Source of the DNA: Nocardioides stalactiti
GTDB lineage: Bacteria; Actinomycetota; Actinomycetes; Propionibacteriales; Nocardioidaceae
NCBI RefSeq assembly: GCF_014180715.1
Contig: NZ_JACEFC010000025.1
Coordinates: 1-45,417, forward strand
Reading direction: 5' to 3'
Length of the DNA: 45,417 bases
This document shows, in pieces, positions 6,845-14,398 of the stretch (its first letter is position 1; every line of letters starts with the position of its first letter). A program made the position numbers and the translations under genes. A model generated the notes under the pieces. It was not told the origin of the DNA. It made no database searches and saw only the letters and a program-made list of their open reading frames with translations.

Positions 6845-7519
6845 ATGTCGATCTCCGACGAGCGCCGCTCTCCCGCGACCGGCTCACCCCTCGCCCGCGT
6901 CCGTGACCTGGCGACCCGGCTCCGCCGAGCCGTGCTCCGTCGTCGGCGCCCGCTCGCCGCGCTGCTCGCAGCCGGCGCGGTCGGGGCCGGTGTGCACGCG
7001 ATCGCTCCGCCGCCGCCGGCGACCGTCACGGTGCTCGTTGCCACGCGCGACCTGCCGGCAGGCGCCTCACTGGCCGCCGACGACCTCCACCCGTCAGCCG
7101 TCGAAGAACGGGACGTCCCCGACGGAGCGGTGACCGACCCGGACCGGGCCACGGACGCGGTGCTGGCCTCACCGCTGCGACGGGGCGAGCCGCTCACCGA
7201 CGTCCGCCTCGTGGGCGCCGGGCTGGTCGCCGCCGCCCCGGCCACGGTAGCGACGCCGCTGAGGCTCTCGGACGCGGCGCAGGCCGCCCTGCTCACGGTC
7301 GGCGACGTGGTCGACCTGCTCGCGACCGACCCGGAGGCCCGGACCACGGAGACGATCGCCCACGACGTCGTCGTCCTTGCCCTTCCGGCACCGGATCCGA
7401 CAACGTCCGACGCGCTCACCGGACGACTCGTCGTGATCGGGATCCCGGTCGGTTCCGTCACCGAGGTCACCGCCGCGGGGGTCACCGCGTTCGTGACTTA
7501 TGCCTGGGCGAGCCGATAA
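6845..7519 (+). CDS. SAF-domain membrane protein (CpaB/RcpC-like)
   Basis: A 224-aa protein with a basic cytoplasmic N-terminus (RVRDLATRLRRAVLRRRR), one membrane helix at about residues 36-52, then a SAF domain beginning VTVLVATRDLPAGASLAADDL. That pattern is typical of CpaB/RcpC pilus-assembly proteins and of stand-alone SAF proteins in actinobacteria. The second half contains a repeated GDVVDLLAT...VVVLALP module like RcpC. No other Flp/Tad pilus gene is in the window, so a pilus role is doubtful; SAF may bind a saccharide or peptidoglycan. The gene appears leaderless (TAGCGT 6 nt before ATG). Confidence 0.75.
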   Translation: MSISDERRSPATGSPLARVRDLATRLRRAVLRRRRPLAALLAAGAVGAGVHAIAPPPPATVTVLVATRDLPAGASLAADDLHPSAVEERDVPDGAVTDPDRATDAVLASPLRRGEPLTDVRLVGAGLVAAAPATVATPLRLSDAAQAALLTVGDVVDLLATDPEARTTETIAHDVVVLALPAPDPTTSDALTGRLVVIGIPVGSVTEVTAAGVTAFVTYAWASR

Positions 7520-7530
7520 GTTCAGATCCG

Positions 7531-7550
7531 GTCCTACCGGGGGGTAGGAC
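7531..7550. terminator. Perfect inverted repeat between the SAF gene and mscL
   Basis: GTCCTACC (7531-7538), GGGG, GGTAGGAC (7543-7550): an 8-bp perfect stem with a 4-nt loop, 11 nt after the SAF-domain stop. It could terminate that transcript or act as an operator for mscL, which starts 33 bp downstream. Confidence 0.45.
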
Positions 7551-7582
7551 ACGTTGTCTCGGATACGAGGAGAGAAGCCACC

Positions 7583-7924
7583 ATGTCCGGTTTCAAGAAC
7601 TTCCTGCTGCGCGGAAACCTCATCGAGGTCGCCGTCGCCTTCATCATGGCGGCCGCGTTCGGCACCGTCGTCACGACTTTCGTCGCCTGGTTGACCGACC
7701 AGCTCCCCAAGGGCATGGAGGACACGTTCACCAACGACCCCAACACGTTCGGCGCGTTCATGAACGCGTTGATCTCGTTCGTGATCCTCGGCGCGGTCGT
7801 CTACTTCCTGATCGTGGTGCCCTACACCAAGGCCAAGGAGCGCTTCTTCCCCACCGAGGCGGCCGGGCCGACCGAGGTCGAGCTGCTCACGGAGATCCGC
7901 GACTCGCTCGCCAGCCGGGCCTGA
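7583..7924 (+). CDS. mscL: Large-conductance mechanosensitive channel MscL
   Basis: A stretch-gated homopentameric membrane channel that releases solutes on hypo-osmotic shock. The 113-aa product begins MSGFKNFLLRGNLIEVAVAFIMAAAFGTVV, the amphipathic S1 helix and pore-lining TM1 of MscL. A second helix follows (about residues 55-83, FGAFMNALISFVILGAVVYFLIVVPY), then a charged cytoplasmic helix ending LLTEIRDSLASR. Length is slightly shorter than the usual 130-150 aa, with a brief periplasmic loop. A good ribosome-binding site (GAGGAGAG) precedes ATG 7583. A convergent gene lies 24 bp downstream, separated by a hairpin. Confidence 0.95.
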   Translation: MSGFKNFLLRGNLIEVAVAFIMAAAFGTVVTTFVAWLTDQLPKGMEDTFTNDPNTFGAFMNALISFVILGAVVYFLIVVPYTKAKERFFPTEAAGPTEVELLTEIRDSLASRA

Positions 7925-7937
7925 CGCTCACAGCACC

Positions 7938-7975
7938 CAGGTGCCGCGTCACCCACCGTGGTGAGGCGGCACCTG
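7938..7975. terminator. Bidirectional stem-loop between mscL and the convergent small gene
   Basis: CAGGTGCCGC (7938-7947) pairs perfectly with GCGGCACCTG (7966-7975), leaving an 18-nt loop. It lies 13 nt after the mscL stop and covers the last codons of the convergent small gene. Confidence 0.6.
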
Positions 7976-8164
7976 TGCTTTGAGCCAGCGGTCGGTCGCG
8001 GACTCGCGGCCCGACCGGTCGCCCGCGTCCGACTCGCCGCGCTCGTCGCGGGTGGTCTCGGGCAGCGTCTCGCCGAAGACCTCGGCGCGGCGCTTGCGCC
8101 GTTTCCATTCCGCGTCAGCAGCAGCGGCGTCGGCCTCGGCGTCGGTACGACGGTCCTCGGTCAC
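7949..8164 (-). CDS. Small conserved charged protein coupled to the LCP gene
   Basis: A 71-aa highly charged, Trp-poor protein starting VTEDRRTDAEADAAAADAE, then WKRRKRRAEVFGETLPETTRDER, and ending ATDRWLKAQVPPHHGG. I do not know a function. The WKRR...VFG..LPETT and QVPPHH segments look familiar from short hypothetical proteins of actinomycetes, but this is memory only. The GTG start (8162-8164) overlaps the TGA of the LCP gene (8161-8163) as GTGA, so translation is coupled. Predicted soluble and largely helical or disordered. It may assist the LCP ligase, but only the coupling supports this. Confidence 0.7.
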   Translation of the reverse strand: MTEDRRTDAEADAAAADAEWKRRKRRAEVFGETLPETTRDERGESDAGDRSGRESATDRWLKAQVPPHHGG

Positions 8165-9420
8165 GTGCAGAGCCCGGCGCTCTCGCGGGCGTCGTCGGAG
8201 AGGCCCTCGTCGCGGTCCTTCTTGCCCCCGTCGTCGGTGGCGCCGTCCGTCGGGTCGTCGGTGGCGTCGGTCTCCGGCGCCTCGCCCGGCGAGGAGCCGC
8301 CGCCCTCGGGGTCGTCGGCCGCACTGATGCTCTGCTCGGCGAACTGGGGCGTGAGCTGCTTGTCGTCGATGACCAGCTGCCAGAGCAGCTCGGCCTCCGG
8401 CGTCAGCTCGACCCGACCCACCTGGGCGGTCGAGTAGACCCACGGCGCGGTGACGAACTTGATGTTGTCGAGCCCGATGCCCTGGAAGCTCTCGCCCAGC
8501 TCCGACAGCTCGCCGAGGTTGGCGTAGTCGGTCTGGATGGAGCCGGTCACGGCGTTGAGGAAGGAGAGCATCCGGTCGGGCCGGACCAGCATGCCCGCCG
8601 AGATCGCCTTGTTGATCATCGCCGCCATGAACGCCTGCTGGCGCCGGATCCGCTGCGGGTCGGTGCCGTCGCCGACGTGGCGCACGCGGACGTAGCTGAG
8701 CGCCTCCTGGTCCCGGATCTCGCGGGTCCCCGCCTTGAGGGTGATGCCGTGCTCGGGGTCGTTGATGTCCTCGGGGATGCAGACCTCGACGCCGTCGAGG
8801 GCGTTGACCATGTCCTTGAAGCCCTGGAAGTCGATGACGACGTAGTTGTCGATCCGGATGCCGGTGGTCTTCTCGAACTGGCGGATCGTGCAGGCGGGCC
8901 CGCCGACGGCGTAGGCGTCGTTCCAGATGACGTCCTGGGCGCCGGGGATCTCCGCGCCGTCCTCCTCGAAGCAGGTCGGCCGGTCGGCGAGGGTGTCCCG
9001 CGGGATGCTGATGCCGTAGGCGCGCTTCCGGTCCGCCGAGAGGTGCAGCATGATCGTGGTGTCGGAGCGCTCGCCGTCGCCGGTGAGGCCGTCGATGTTG
9101 CAGCCCTGGCAGTCGCGGCTGTCGGAGCCCATCACCAGGATGTTCATCGGCTCCTTCGGACCCTCGACCTTCTTCTTGACCGGGCGGTCGGTGCCGAGCT
9201 GCGGCGTCAGGTCCTTGACGTCCAGGTTGCTGTTCCAGTGGTTGTAGGCGAGCACCACGGAGGCCGCCGTACCGACGGCGAGCACCAGGAGCGTGGCGGT
9301 GATGACCTTCGCGACGGTGTGGCGCTGGCGGCGTCGACGCTTGCCGGCGACCGTCTTGTTGGTCACCGAACCGGTCACGCGGCGGGCCTGCGGCTTGCTG
9401 GCCTCGGGGCTGTCGGTCAA
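8161..9420 (-). CDS. LCP-family (LytR-CpsA-Psr) cell-wall glycopolymer ligase
   Basis: LCP enzymes transfer undecaprenyl-linked glycopolymers such as arabinogalactan or teichoic acids onto peptidoglycan at the outer membrane face. After a basic cytoplasmic stretch (KRRRRQRHTVAK) there is one helix (VITATLLVLAVGTAASVVLAY) and then the LCP domain: MNILVMGSDSR, GERSDTTIMLHL, YGISIPRDTL, VVIDFQGFKDMVNALDGVEV and LSYVRVRHVGDGTDPQRIRRQQ. These include the Arg and Asp residues that bind pyrophosphate lipid. A Glu/Asp-rich tail ends the protein. The frame opens to a GTG at 9498, but I prefer TTG 9420: it has AGGTGA upstream and the extra codons show low third-position GC. Confidence 0.88.
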   Translation of the reverse strand: MTDSPEASKPQARRVTGSVTNKTVAGKRRRRQRHTVAKVITATLLVLAVGTAASVVLAYNHWNSNLDVKDLTPQLGTDRPVKKKVEGPKEPMNILVMGSDSRDCQGCNIDGLTGDGERSDTTIMLHLSADRKRAYGISIPRDTLADRPTCFEEDGAEIPGAQDVIWNDAYAVGGPACTIRQFEKTTGIRIDNYVVIDFQGFKDMVNALDGVEVCIPEDINDPEHGITLKAGTREIRDQEALSYVRVRHVGDGTDPQRIRRQQAFMAAMINKAISAGMLVRPDRMLSFLNAVTGSIQTDYANLGELSELGESFQGIGLDNIKFVTAPWVYSTAQVGRVELTPEAELLWQLVIDDKQLTPQFAEQSISAADDPEGGGSSPGEAPETDATDDPTDGATDDGGKKDRDEGLSDDARESAGLCT

Positions 9421-9525
9421 AGTGTCGTCACCTGGCTGGAACTGTGGGGGCTGGGCCCGAGAGTTCCTTCCATTGTGGCTGGCGGGCGGTTGCAACACGA
9501 ATCGAACCGCGGGACCGGCCGACGT

Positions 9526-11064
9526 TCACACGCCGCGGTCGAAGGGGAAGGCGATCCGGGTCGACTCGGCCTTGCCCCGCAGGACGACGGGCTCGGACTC
9601 GGTCCAGCACGCGACCTCGTCGTCGGCGGCCCAGTCGAGGAGGGCACCGTTGGCCACCACCCGGATCCGCAGCGACTTGGCCAGCTCGGTGAGACGGGCT
9701 GCCTCGTTCACCGGGTCCCCGATGACGGTGTACTCGTAGCGTTCCGCCGTTCCGACGTTGCCGGTCACGACCTGGCCGCCCGAGACGCCCACTCCGGCGG
9801 GGACGTCGGGCAGCTCGGCGAGGAGCCGCGCGTTGAGGGTGCGGGCGGCCGACAGCGCGAGCCGGGCGTGGTCGTCGACGCGCAGCGGCGCGCCCCAGAC
9901 GGCGAGCGCCGCGTCGCCCTGGAACTTGTTGATCCAGCCGTGGTGCTCGTGGACGACCTCGATGACGATGTCGAAGAAGGCGTTGAGGACGCCGATCGTC
10001 TCGTGCGGGTCCTTCGACTCGGCGATGCTCGTCGAGCCGATCAGGTCGACGAAGAGCACGGAGACGTCCCTCAGCTCGCCCGCGAACGACGGGGTGTCGG
10101 TCATGGCGGCGGTCGCCACGTCGGTGCCCACGTGCTTGCCGAACAGGTCGCGGAGCTGCTCTCGCTCCTCGAGGCCGGACGCCATGGCGTTGAAGCCGGC
10201 CTGGAGCACTCCGAGCTCGGTGGCGTCCCACACCTTCACCCGCGCGTCGAGCTGACCGACCTCGACCCGCCCGATCGCCTCGATGAGGTCCTCGACCGGT
10301 GCGGCGGTCGCTCGCGCGACGAGCAGGATCGCCAGCAGCCCGGCGAGGCTGACCAGCACGGAGAGGATCAGGGTCGTCTCGGCGAGGCCGCGCAGGTCGG
10401 TCACCGCCGGCCGGGCGATCACGATGAGGCTCATCAGCGCGATCCCCAGCAGGCCGGTGCCGCTGCTCATCAGCCACGTGAAGACGAGCCGCTTGGCGAG
10501 CGCCCGGTCGAGCCGCCGACGGGGGACCTGCTCCATCAGCGCCCGGCTGGCCAGCCCGCGCAGCGCGCGTTCACCGACGAGGAAGGTCACCGTCGACGCG
10601 AAGAGCCCGGCGAGGCCGAACCCCAGCCCGACGGAGAGGCTGATGAGACCGTCGAACAGCGCCGCGTACGACGCCGCGAGCGCCGCCCCGAGGATCCAGA
10701 GGAGCGCCACCCGCCGAGCGAAGATGAGCGGGGCATCGAGCAGGCGCCGTTGCGTCCGGACGTCGGCCGCCCCATCGGTCGCGACCCATCGGGTGACCGG
10801 CTCGAGGATCTTGGACCCCCACCTGGTCCCGACGAGCGTGGCGAGGAAGGAGTAGCCCGCGGCCACTCCGGTCGTCCCCCACAGCACCTCCGGCGACCGC
10901 GCCTCGGCCGGCAGCGGCAGGACGAGCAGCACCAGCAGCCCGGCGGGCGCCGCGCCGACGACGTCGATCCCGACCAGCACGAACGCGGTCGACCGCTGGA
11001 ACCGTCGTCGTACCTCACGCTGCCGCGCAGCCAGCGTTCCGAGGAGGGTCGGCTGCCAGCTCAT
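9526..11064 (-). CDS. Membrane-bound class III adenylate/guanylate cyclase with HAMP domain
   Basis: It would make cAMP (or cGMP) in response to a membrane signal. The 512-aa protein has about six N-terminal hydrophobic helices, a HAMP-like linker (ATAAPVEDLIEAIGRVEVGQ, ELGVLQAGFNAMASGLEER) and a cyclase homology domain. In that domain VSVLFVDLIGST and FQGDAALAVWGAP carry the two metal-binding Asp, and GNVGTAERYEYTVIGDPVNEAARL carries the C-terminal substrate and transition-state residues. This is the Rv1318c/Rv3645-type architecture. ATG 11064 has TACGGT 6 nt upstream, so it is probably leaderless. A perfect CRP-type site elsewhere in the window (19455-19474) makes cAMP signalling locally relevant. 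Confidence 0.92.
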   Translation of the reverse strand: MSWQPTLLGTLAARQREVRRRFQRSTAFVLVGIDVVGAAPAGLLVLLVLPLPAEARSPEVLWGTTGVAAGYSFLATLVGTRWGSKILEPVTRWVATDGAADVRTQRRLLDAPLIFARRVALLWILGAALAASYAALFDGLISLSVGLGFGLAGLFASTVTFLVGERALRGLASRALMEQVPRRRLDRALAKRLVFTWLMSSGTGLLGIALMSLIVIARPAVTDLRGLAETTLILSVLVSLAGLLAILLVARATAAPVEDLIEAIGRVEVGQLDARVKVWDATELGVLQAGFNAMASGLEEREQLRDLFGKHVGTDVATAAMTDTPSFAGELRDVSVLFVDLIGSTSIAESKDPHETIGVLNAFFDIVIEVVHEHHGWINKFQGDAALAVWGAPLRVDDHARLALSAARTLNARLLAELPDVPAGVGVSGGQVVTGNVGTAERYEYTVIGDPVNEAARLTELAKSLRIRVVANGALLDWAADDEVACWTESEPVVLRGKAESTRIAFPFDRGV

Positions 11065-11070
11065 GGCCCG

Positions 11071-11076
11071 ACCGTA
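11071..11076 (-). promoter_or_regulatory. -10 element (TACGGT) of the adenylate cyclase gene
   Basis: On the reverse strand TACGGT is followed by six bases and the ATG at 11064, with no Shine-Dalgarno: a leaderless layout. Confidence 0.45.
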
Positions 11077-11125
11077 GCGGTGCCGAGCCGTGCGTCACCC
11101 GGCGGACAGCACAGGAGCAGCGAAC

Positions 11126-11139
11126 GAGAACTCGTTCTA
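11126..11139 (+). promoter_or_regulatory. KstR-like operator half-perfect palindrome
   Basis: GAGAACTCGTTCTA matches the TNNAACNNGTTNNA consensus I recall for the sterol repressor KstR at all positions except the first base, and keeps the extended TAGAAC/GTTCTA arms. It lies about 100 bp upstream of the oxidoreductase at 11238 and about 62 bp upstream of the cyclase start. Which gene it controls is unknown. Confidence 0.5.
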
Positions 11140-11174
11140 GTTCGCCCTGGAAATCGCGCGAGCACTGCCCTATG

Positions 11175-11190
11175 CTGGACACCTGTCCAG
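11175..11190 (+). promoter_or_regulatory. Perfect palindrome upstream of the oxidoreductase
   Basis: CTGGACA (11175-11181), CC, TGTCCAG (11184-11190): 7-bp perfect arms, about 48 bp before the ATG at 11238. Its size fits a TetR- or GntR-type dimer site. TATGCT at 11171-11176 could be the -10 it overlaps. Confidence 0.5.
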
Positions 11191-11237
11191 TTGGGTGTGC
11201 AGGAACGTGCCCCCGTCGTCGAGGCCGAGGAGTGCTG

Positions 11238-12098
11238 ATGTCCGAGCTGACCCGAGTGGGCTTCGTGGGCCTGGGGGACATCGGCAAGCCGATGGCCCTG
11301 CGGCTGGTCGAGGTCCAGGAGGAGCGCGGCCTCGAGGTCGTCGTGTTCGACCTGGCTCCGCGGCCGGTCGAGGAGCTCGTCGCGGCCGGGGCCAAGGCCG
11401 TCGGCTCGGTCGCCGGACTCGCCTCCTGCGACGTCGTCAGCGTGCAGGTCAACACCGACGCCCAGGTCCGCAGCGTCGTGGCCGACCTGCTGGCGGCACT
11501 CGGGGACGGCGACGCTCCGGCCATCGCCATCCACTCGACCGTGGCCCCGTCGACCCCCGCGGAGCTCGCGGGTGACGCCGCGGCGCGCGGATCGTCGCTC
11601 GTCGACGCACCGGTCTCCGGTGGTGCCGCGGGCGCGGCCGCCGGCACCCTCGCGATCATGGTGGGCGGCTCGGACGACGCCTTCGAACGGGTCCGCCCGG
11701 TGATGGCAGCGATGGCGACCAAGGTCGTCCACGCCGGCCCGATCGGGGCGGGCACGAGGTTCAAGCTCGCGCGCAACCTGATGCACTACACCGCGTTCGC
11801 CGCCGCGACCGAGGCACAGCGACTGGCCGAGGCTGCCGGGCTCGACATCGTCGCCCTCGGCGACGTCGTCCGCCACACCGACGCGATCACCGGCGGGCCG
11901 GGCGCGATCATGCACCGGGACTCCACGGAGCCGCTCGAGCCCGGGTCGTTCTGGTACCAGGCGTTCGACCACCTGCGCCAGCTCTCCGGGAAGGACCTGA
12001 CGCAGGGCATCGCCCTGGCCGAGGAGCTCGGCATCGAGGTACCGCTCGCGCGGCTGGCCCTCGAGCACCTCGCCCCGGGCCTCGGCTACCGCGACTGA
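11238..12098 (+). CDS. NAD(P)-dependent beta-hydroxyacid dehydrogenase-like oxidoreductase
   Basis: A 286-aa member of the 3-hydroxyisobutyrate / 6-phosphogluconate dehydrogenase-like family. The N-terminal Rossmann motif is VGFVGLGDIGKPMALRL. The substrate loop VDAPVSGGAAGAAAGTLAIMVGG follows (typically DAPVSGG). The catalytic-Lys helix is GPIGAGTRFKLARNLMHYT, with Lys in the position usually seen in G-x-x-x-K-x-x-x-N. ATG 11238 is preceded by GAGGCCGAGGAG; the upstream frame runs through the palindromic operators and was discarded. Two palindromes lie upstream, so it is probably repressor-controlled. The physiological substrate cannot be read from sequence; a hydroxyacyl intermediate of lipid or amino-acid breakdown is a guess. 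Confidence 0.85.
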   Translation: MSELTRVGFVGLGDIGKPMALRLVEVQEERGLEVVVFDLAPRPVEELVAAGAKAVGSVAGLASCDVVSVQVNTDAQVRSVVADLLAALGDGDAPAIAIHSTVAPSTPAELAGDAAARGSSLVDAPVSGGAAGAAAGTLAIMVGGSDDAFERVRPVMAAMATKVVHAGPIGAGTRFKLARNLMHYTAFAAATEAQRLAEAAGLDIVALGDVVRHTDAITGGPGAIMHRDSTEPLEPGSFWYQAFDHLRQLSGKDLTQGIALAEELGIEVPLARLALEHLAPGLGYRD

Positions 12099-12131
12099 CC
12101 TCGTCCTCGGCCTCTCGGGGCGTTCAGACCG

Positions 12132-12713
12132 TCACCGGCCGCCGGGGTTGCAGATCCGGCAGAGGGTGAGGTGGTCGTCGCCGTCCCCGACGGGTGTGAG
12201 GTCCTCGCGGTGGGCGATGAGGGCGCAGTCGCGCCGGTGCATCGTCGTACCGCCACCCGCCGTGACCGGGATGGAGCCGACGTCGACGCCGCGGTCGTCG
12301 GTGGTCGCGACCCGGCTGGTCACGTCGGCGAGGACGAGCAGGGTGTCGGCGAGCCGCTTGGAGGACTCCCGCCCGTCGTTGGCGATCCGGGCGAGCCAGG
12401 CGCCGAAGTAGAGGAACCCGCCGATGAAGGTCAGGCCGAGTCCGAGCAGGCCGCCGGAGACCAGGTAGGAGAGCTGGTCGTACTGGTACGGCGTGTTGGC
12501 GGCGCCGTACCAGCCCAGGACGATGACCACCAGGCCGAGCGGGAGCAGGACCGCACCTGCCCAGAACAGGATCACCTGGAGCAGTGCGTAGTGCTGGTCC
12601 CGCAGCGGCGCGATGCCGCTGCGGGAGGAGGATCCGACGCGCGGGAGGGCGGTGCCGGCGCCGATGCGCGAGCCGCTGGCAGGGGTGCCGACGTTGGATG
12701 CGGTCATGGTCAT
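12132..12713 (-). CDS. Small two-helix membrane protein with C-terminal CxxC, last gene of the Liv operon
   Basis: A 193-aa protein of unknown function. After a Ser/Gly-rich start there are two membrane helices (about residues 43-68, LLQVILFWAGAVLLPLGLVVIVLGWYG, and 80-106, LVSGGLLGLGLTFIGGFLYFGAWLA). A cytoplasmic or periplasmic domain follows with conserved-looking HRRDCALIAHRED and a final LCRICNPGG. The Cys of RRDC and the CxxC could form a metal site. Its ATG (12713) overlaps the TGA of the collagen-like gene as ATGA, so it is coupled to the ABC transporter operon. An ATG two codons in (12707) is also possible. Confidence 0.75.
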   Translation of the reverse strand: MTMTASNVGTPASGSRIGAGTALPRVGSSSRSGIAPLRDQHYALLQVILFWAGAVLLPLGLVVIVLGWYGAANTPYQYDQLSYLVSGGLLGLGLTFIGGFLYFGAWLARIANDGRESSKRLADTLLVLADVTSRVATTDDRGVDVGSIPVTAGGGTTMHRRDCALIAHREDLTPVGDGDDHLTLCRICNPGGR

Positions 12714-14398
12714 GCCTTTCGGAGGTCGGGGAGACCGGTGTCGAGTCCGTGGGTGCAGGCACCGCCGGTGCCCAGCGCCATCGCCCCGATCCGGCGGAAC
12801 CAGCTGCCGGCGAACGCGGCGCCCGCGAAGGCCAGGAGCAGGAGCATCCCGGGGATGGAGAACAGGGGCGGGAGGCCGGGGCCGGCGTCGGCCGCGGTGG
12901 GGACGAACGGCGCGGTGTCGACGCTCGGGGCCGGACCGGCGTCCGGTGCCGGCGGGTCGACCGTGGCGGCCGGTCCCGGGTCGCTGCCCTTCGGGCCGGC
13001 GTCGGTGCCGGGGTCCTCGGGCGGGTCGGTCGGGTCGACCGGGTCGGTGGGTTCGATCACGATCGGCGGCTGGGTGTCGACCGCGGCGGTCGCGATCCCC
13101 AGGGTGGTCACGATGATCGGCTTCAGCGAGCCGAACCCGCCGAGCAGGCTCTTGAGCGGGCCGGCCTCGTCGGGAAGGAGCTGGGCGAGGGCCGCGGTGG
13201 GCAGGGCCTGGAGGAGCGGGGCGAGGATGCTGGTGTCGATGACGACGACCAGGCCCTGGCTGACGCTGGTGGCCAGGTCCCCCTCGACGGTGCGCTGGGC
13301 CTCGGGGACCTGGATGCTGATGCCGAGCTGGAGCAGCGCGGTCGCGGGATCCACGGGCAGGCCGGGGAGGTTGAGCGGGGAGCCGCCGGCGATGATGCCG
13401 TCGGGACCGATCGCGAACTCCTGGCCGGCGAACAGCATCGATCCGTAGTCCGAGCGTCCACCCGAGGTGCCGGTCGCGCCGTCGGACTCCGCGCGGGCGC
13501 GGACGTCGAGGCCGGAGAGGGTGACCAGCCCGCCGAGCAGGTGGACGTCGCCAAGGATCGCGCGAGACGCGCCGACGACCGGGCCGTCGACCGCGGTCGC
13601 CTTGCTGGTCGACACATAGCCCTCGAGGTCGACCAGGGCGGCCAGCGGTGCGGGCAGACCGGGCACGCCCGGCGTCTCCTCCGCGGTGGTCGCCGTGCCC
13701 GGGACCCCGGGCAGGCCGGGGAGCCCCGGCAGGCCGGGCAGTCCGCCGTCGTCGCCGCCCTCGCCACCCTCGCCGCCGTCGGCACCGCCGGGATCGGGGT
13801 CGGACACGCCGCTGTCCGGGGAGAACCCGGACTGGGCCGTCGCGGTCTTGTCCCCGGCCTCGGTCCGCATCACCATGCCGGGGAACGGCTCGTCCTTCTG
13901 GCTGGTCTGGTCCGACGGGAAGCTCGCGTTCACCTGGACCGGATAGCCACCCTCGAACGCCTCGGGCGGCAGGCCCAGCTGCTCGGCGAAGGTGACCAGA
14001 CCCTCCCCGACCGGGTCGCCGGGCCAGAAGTAGCTCGCCCGGCCCTTCGCACTGCCGGAGTCGGCCACGGTCTTGGTGTAGGCGAGCTTGAACTCCAGCT
14101 GCGGGGTGCTGGGGATCGGGATGGACGGCTCGAAGACCTCGACCCGGACCGGGGTGGCCCAGGCGGTCGAGCTGAAGCCGCCGTAACCGGGCTCGGCCGC
14201 AGCAGTCGAAGCGGGCGCACCGCGGCCGGCCCGGGGGTCGCTGTGCGCGGCGGGCGCGGTGGTCGGCAGCACCGCCGCGACCAGACCCGCAGCGACCAGC
14301 GCACGCAGTGTGGGAACGACGGGCGACCGGCGCTCACGGCTGGGCCGGGCGCACTCCGGCGTGTGCTGGTGGCCGTGGGCGAGCAGGCGAGGCTTCAT
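12710..14398 (-). CDS. Exported, membrane-anchored protein with collagen-like GLPG repeats, coupled to the Liv transporter
   Basis: A 562-aa protein I cannot assign to a named family. It has an N-terminal signal (LRALVAAGLVAAVLPTTAPAAHS) and a beta-rich N-domain starting YGGFSSTAWATPVRVEVFEPSIPIP. An acidic Gly-rich linker leads into GLPGLPGLPGLPGVPG repeats. A second domain (about residues 230-410) repeats forms like GDVHLLGGLVTLSGLDV. A Pro/Asp-rich stalk (PTDPVDPTDPPEDPG) and a C-terminal helix (IPGMLLLLAFAGAAFAGSWF) follow, then a short tail. ATG 14398 overlaps the livF stop as ATGA, which fixes this start against a longer open frame. An extracellular docking role for the ABC importer is inference from coupling only. 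Confidence 0.75.
   Translation of the reverse strand: MKPRLLAHGHQHTPECARPSRERRSPVVPTLRALVAAGLVAAVLPTTAPAAHSDPRAGRGAPASTAAAEPGYGGFSSTAWATPVRVEVFEPSIPIPSTPQLEFKLAYTKTVADSGSAKGRASYFWPGDPVGEGLVTFAEQLGLPPEAFEGGYPVQVNASFPSDQTSQKDEPFPGMVMRTEAGDKTATAQSGFSPDSGVSDPDPGGADGGEGGEGGDDGGLPGLPGLPGLPGVPGTATTAEETPGVPGLPAPLAALVDLEGYVSTSKATAVDGPVVGASRAILGDVHLLGGLVTLSGLDVRARAESDGATGTSGGRSDYGSMLFAGQEFAIGPDGIIAGGSPLNLPGLPVDPATALLQLGISIQVPEAQRTVEGDLATSVSQGLVVVIDTSILAPLLQALPTAALAQLLPDEAGPLKSLLGGFGSLKPIIVTTLGIATAAVDTQPPIVIEPTDPVDPTDPPEDPGTDAGPKGSDPGPAATVDPPAPDAGPAPSVDTAPFVPTAADAGPGLPPLFSIPGMLLLLAFAGAAFAGSWFRRIGAMALGTGGACTHGLDTGLPDLRKA

Noticed and set aside
8677..11238. Very long open frame on the plus strand opposite the LCP and cyclase genes (853 codons)
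   Set aside because: It is a high-GC antisense shadow: composition is dominated by Arg, Gly, Asp and Glu, no domain is visible, and both opposite genes have clear motifs.
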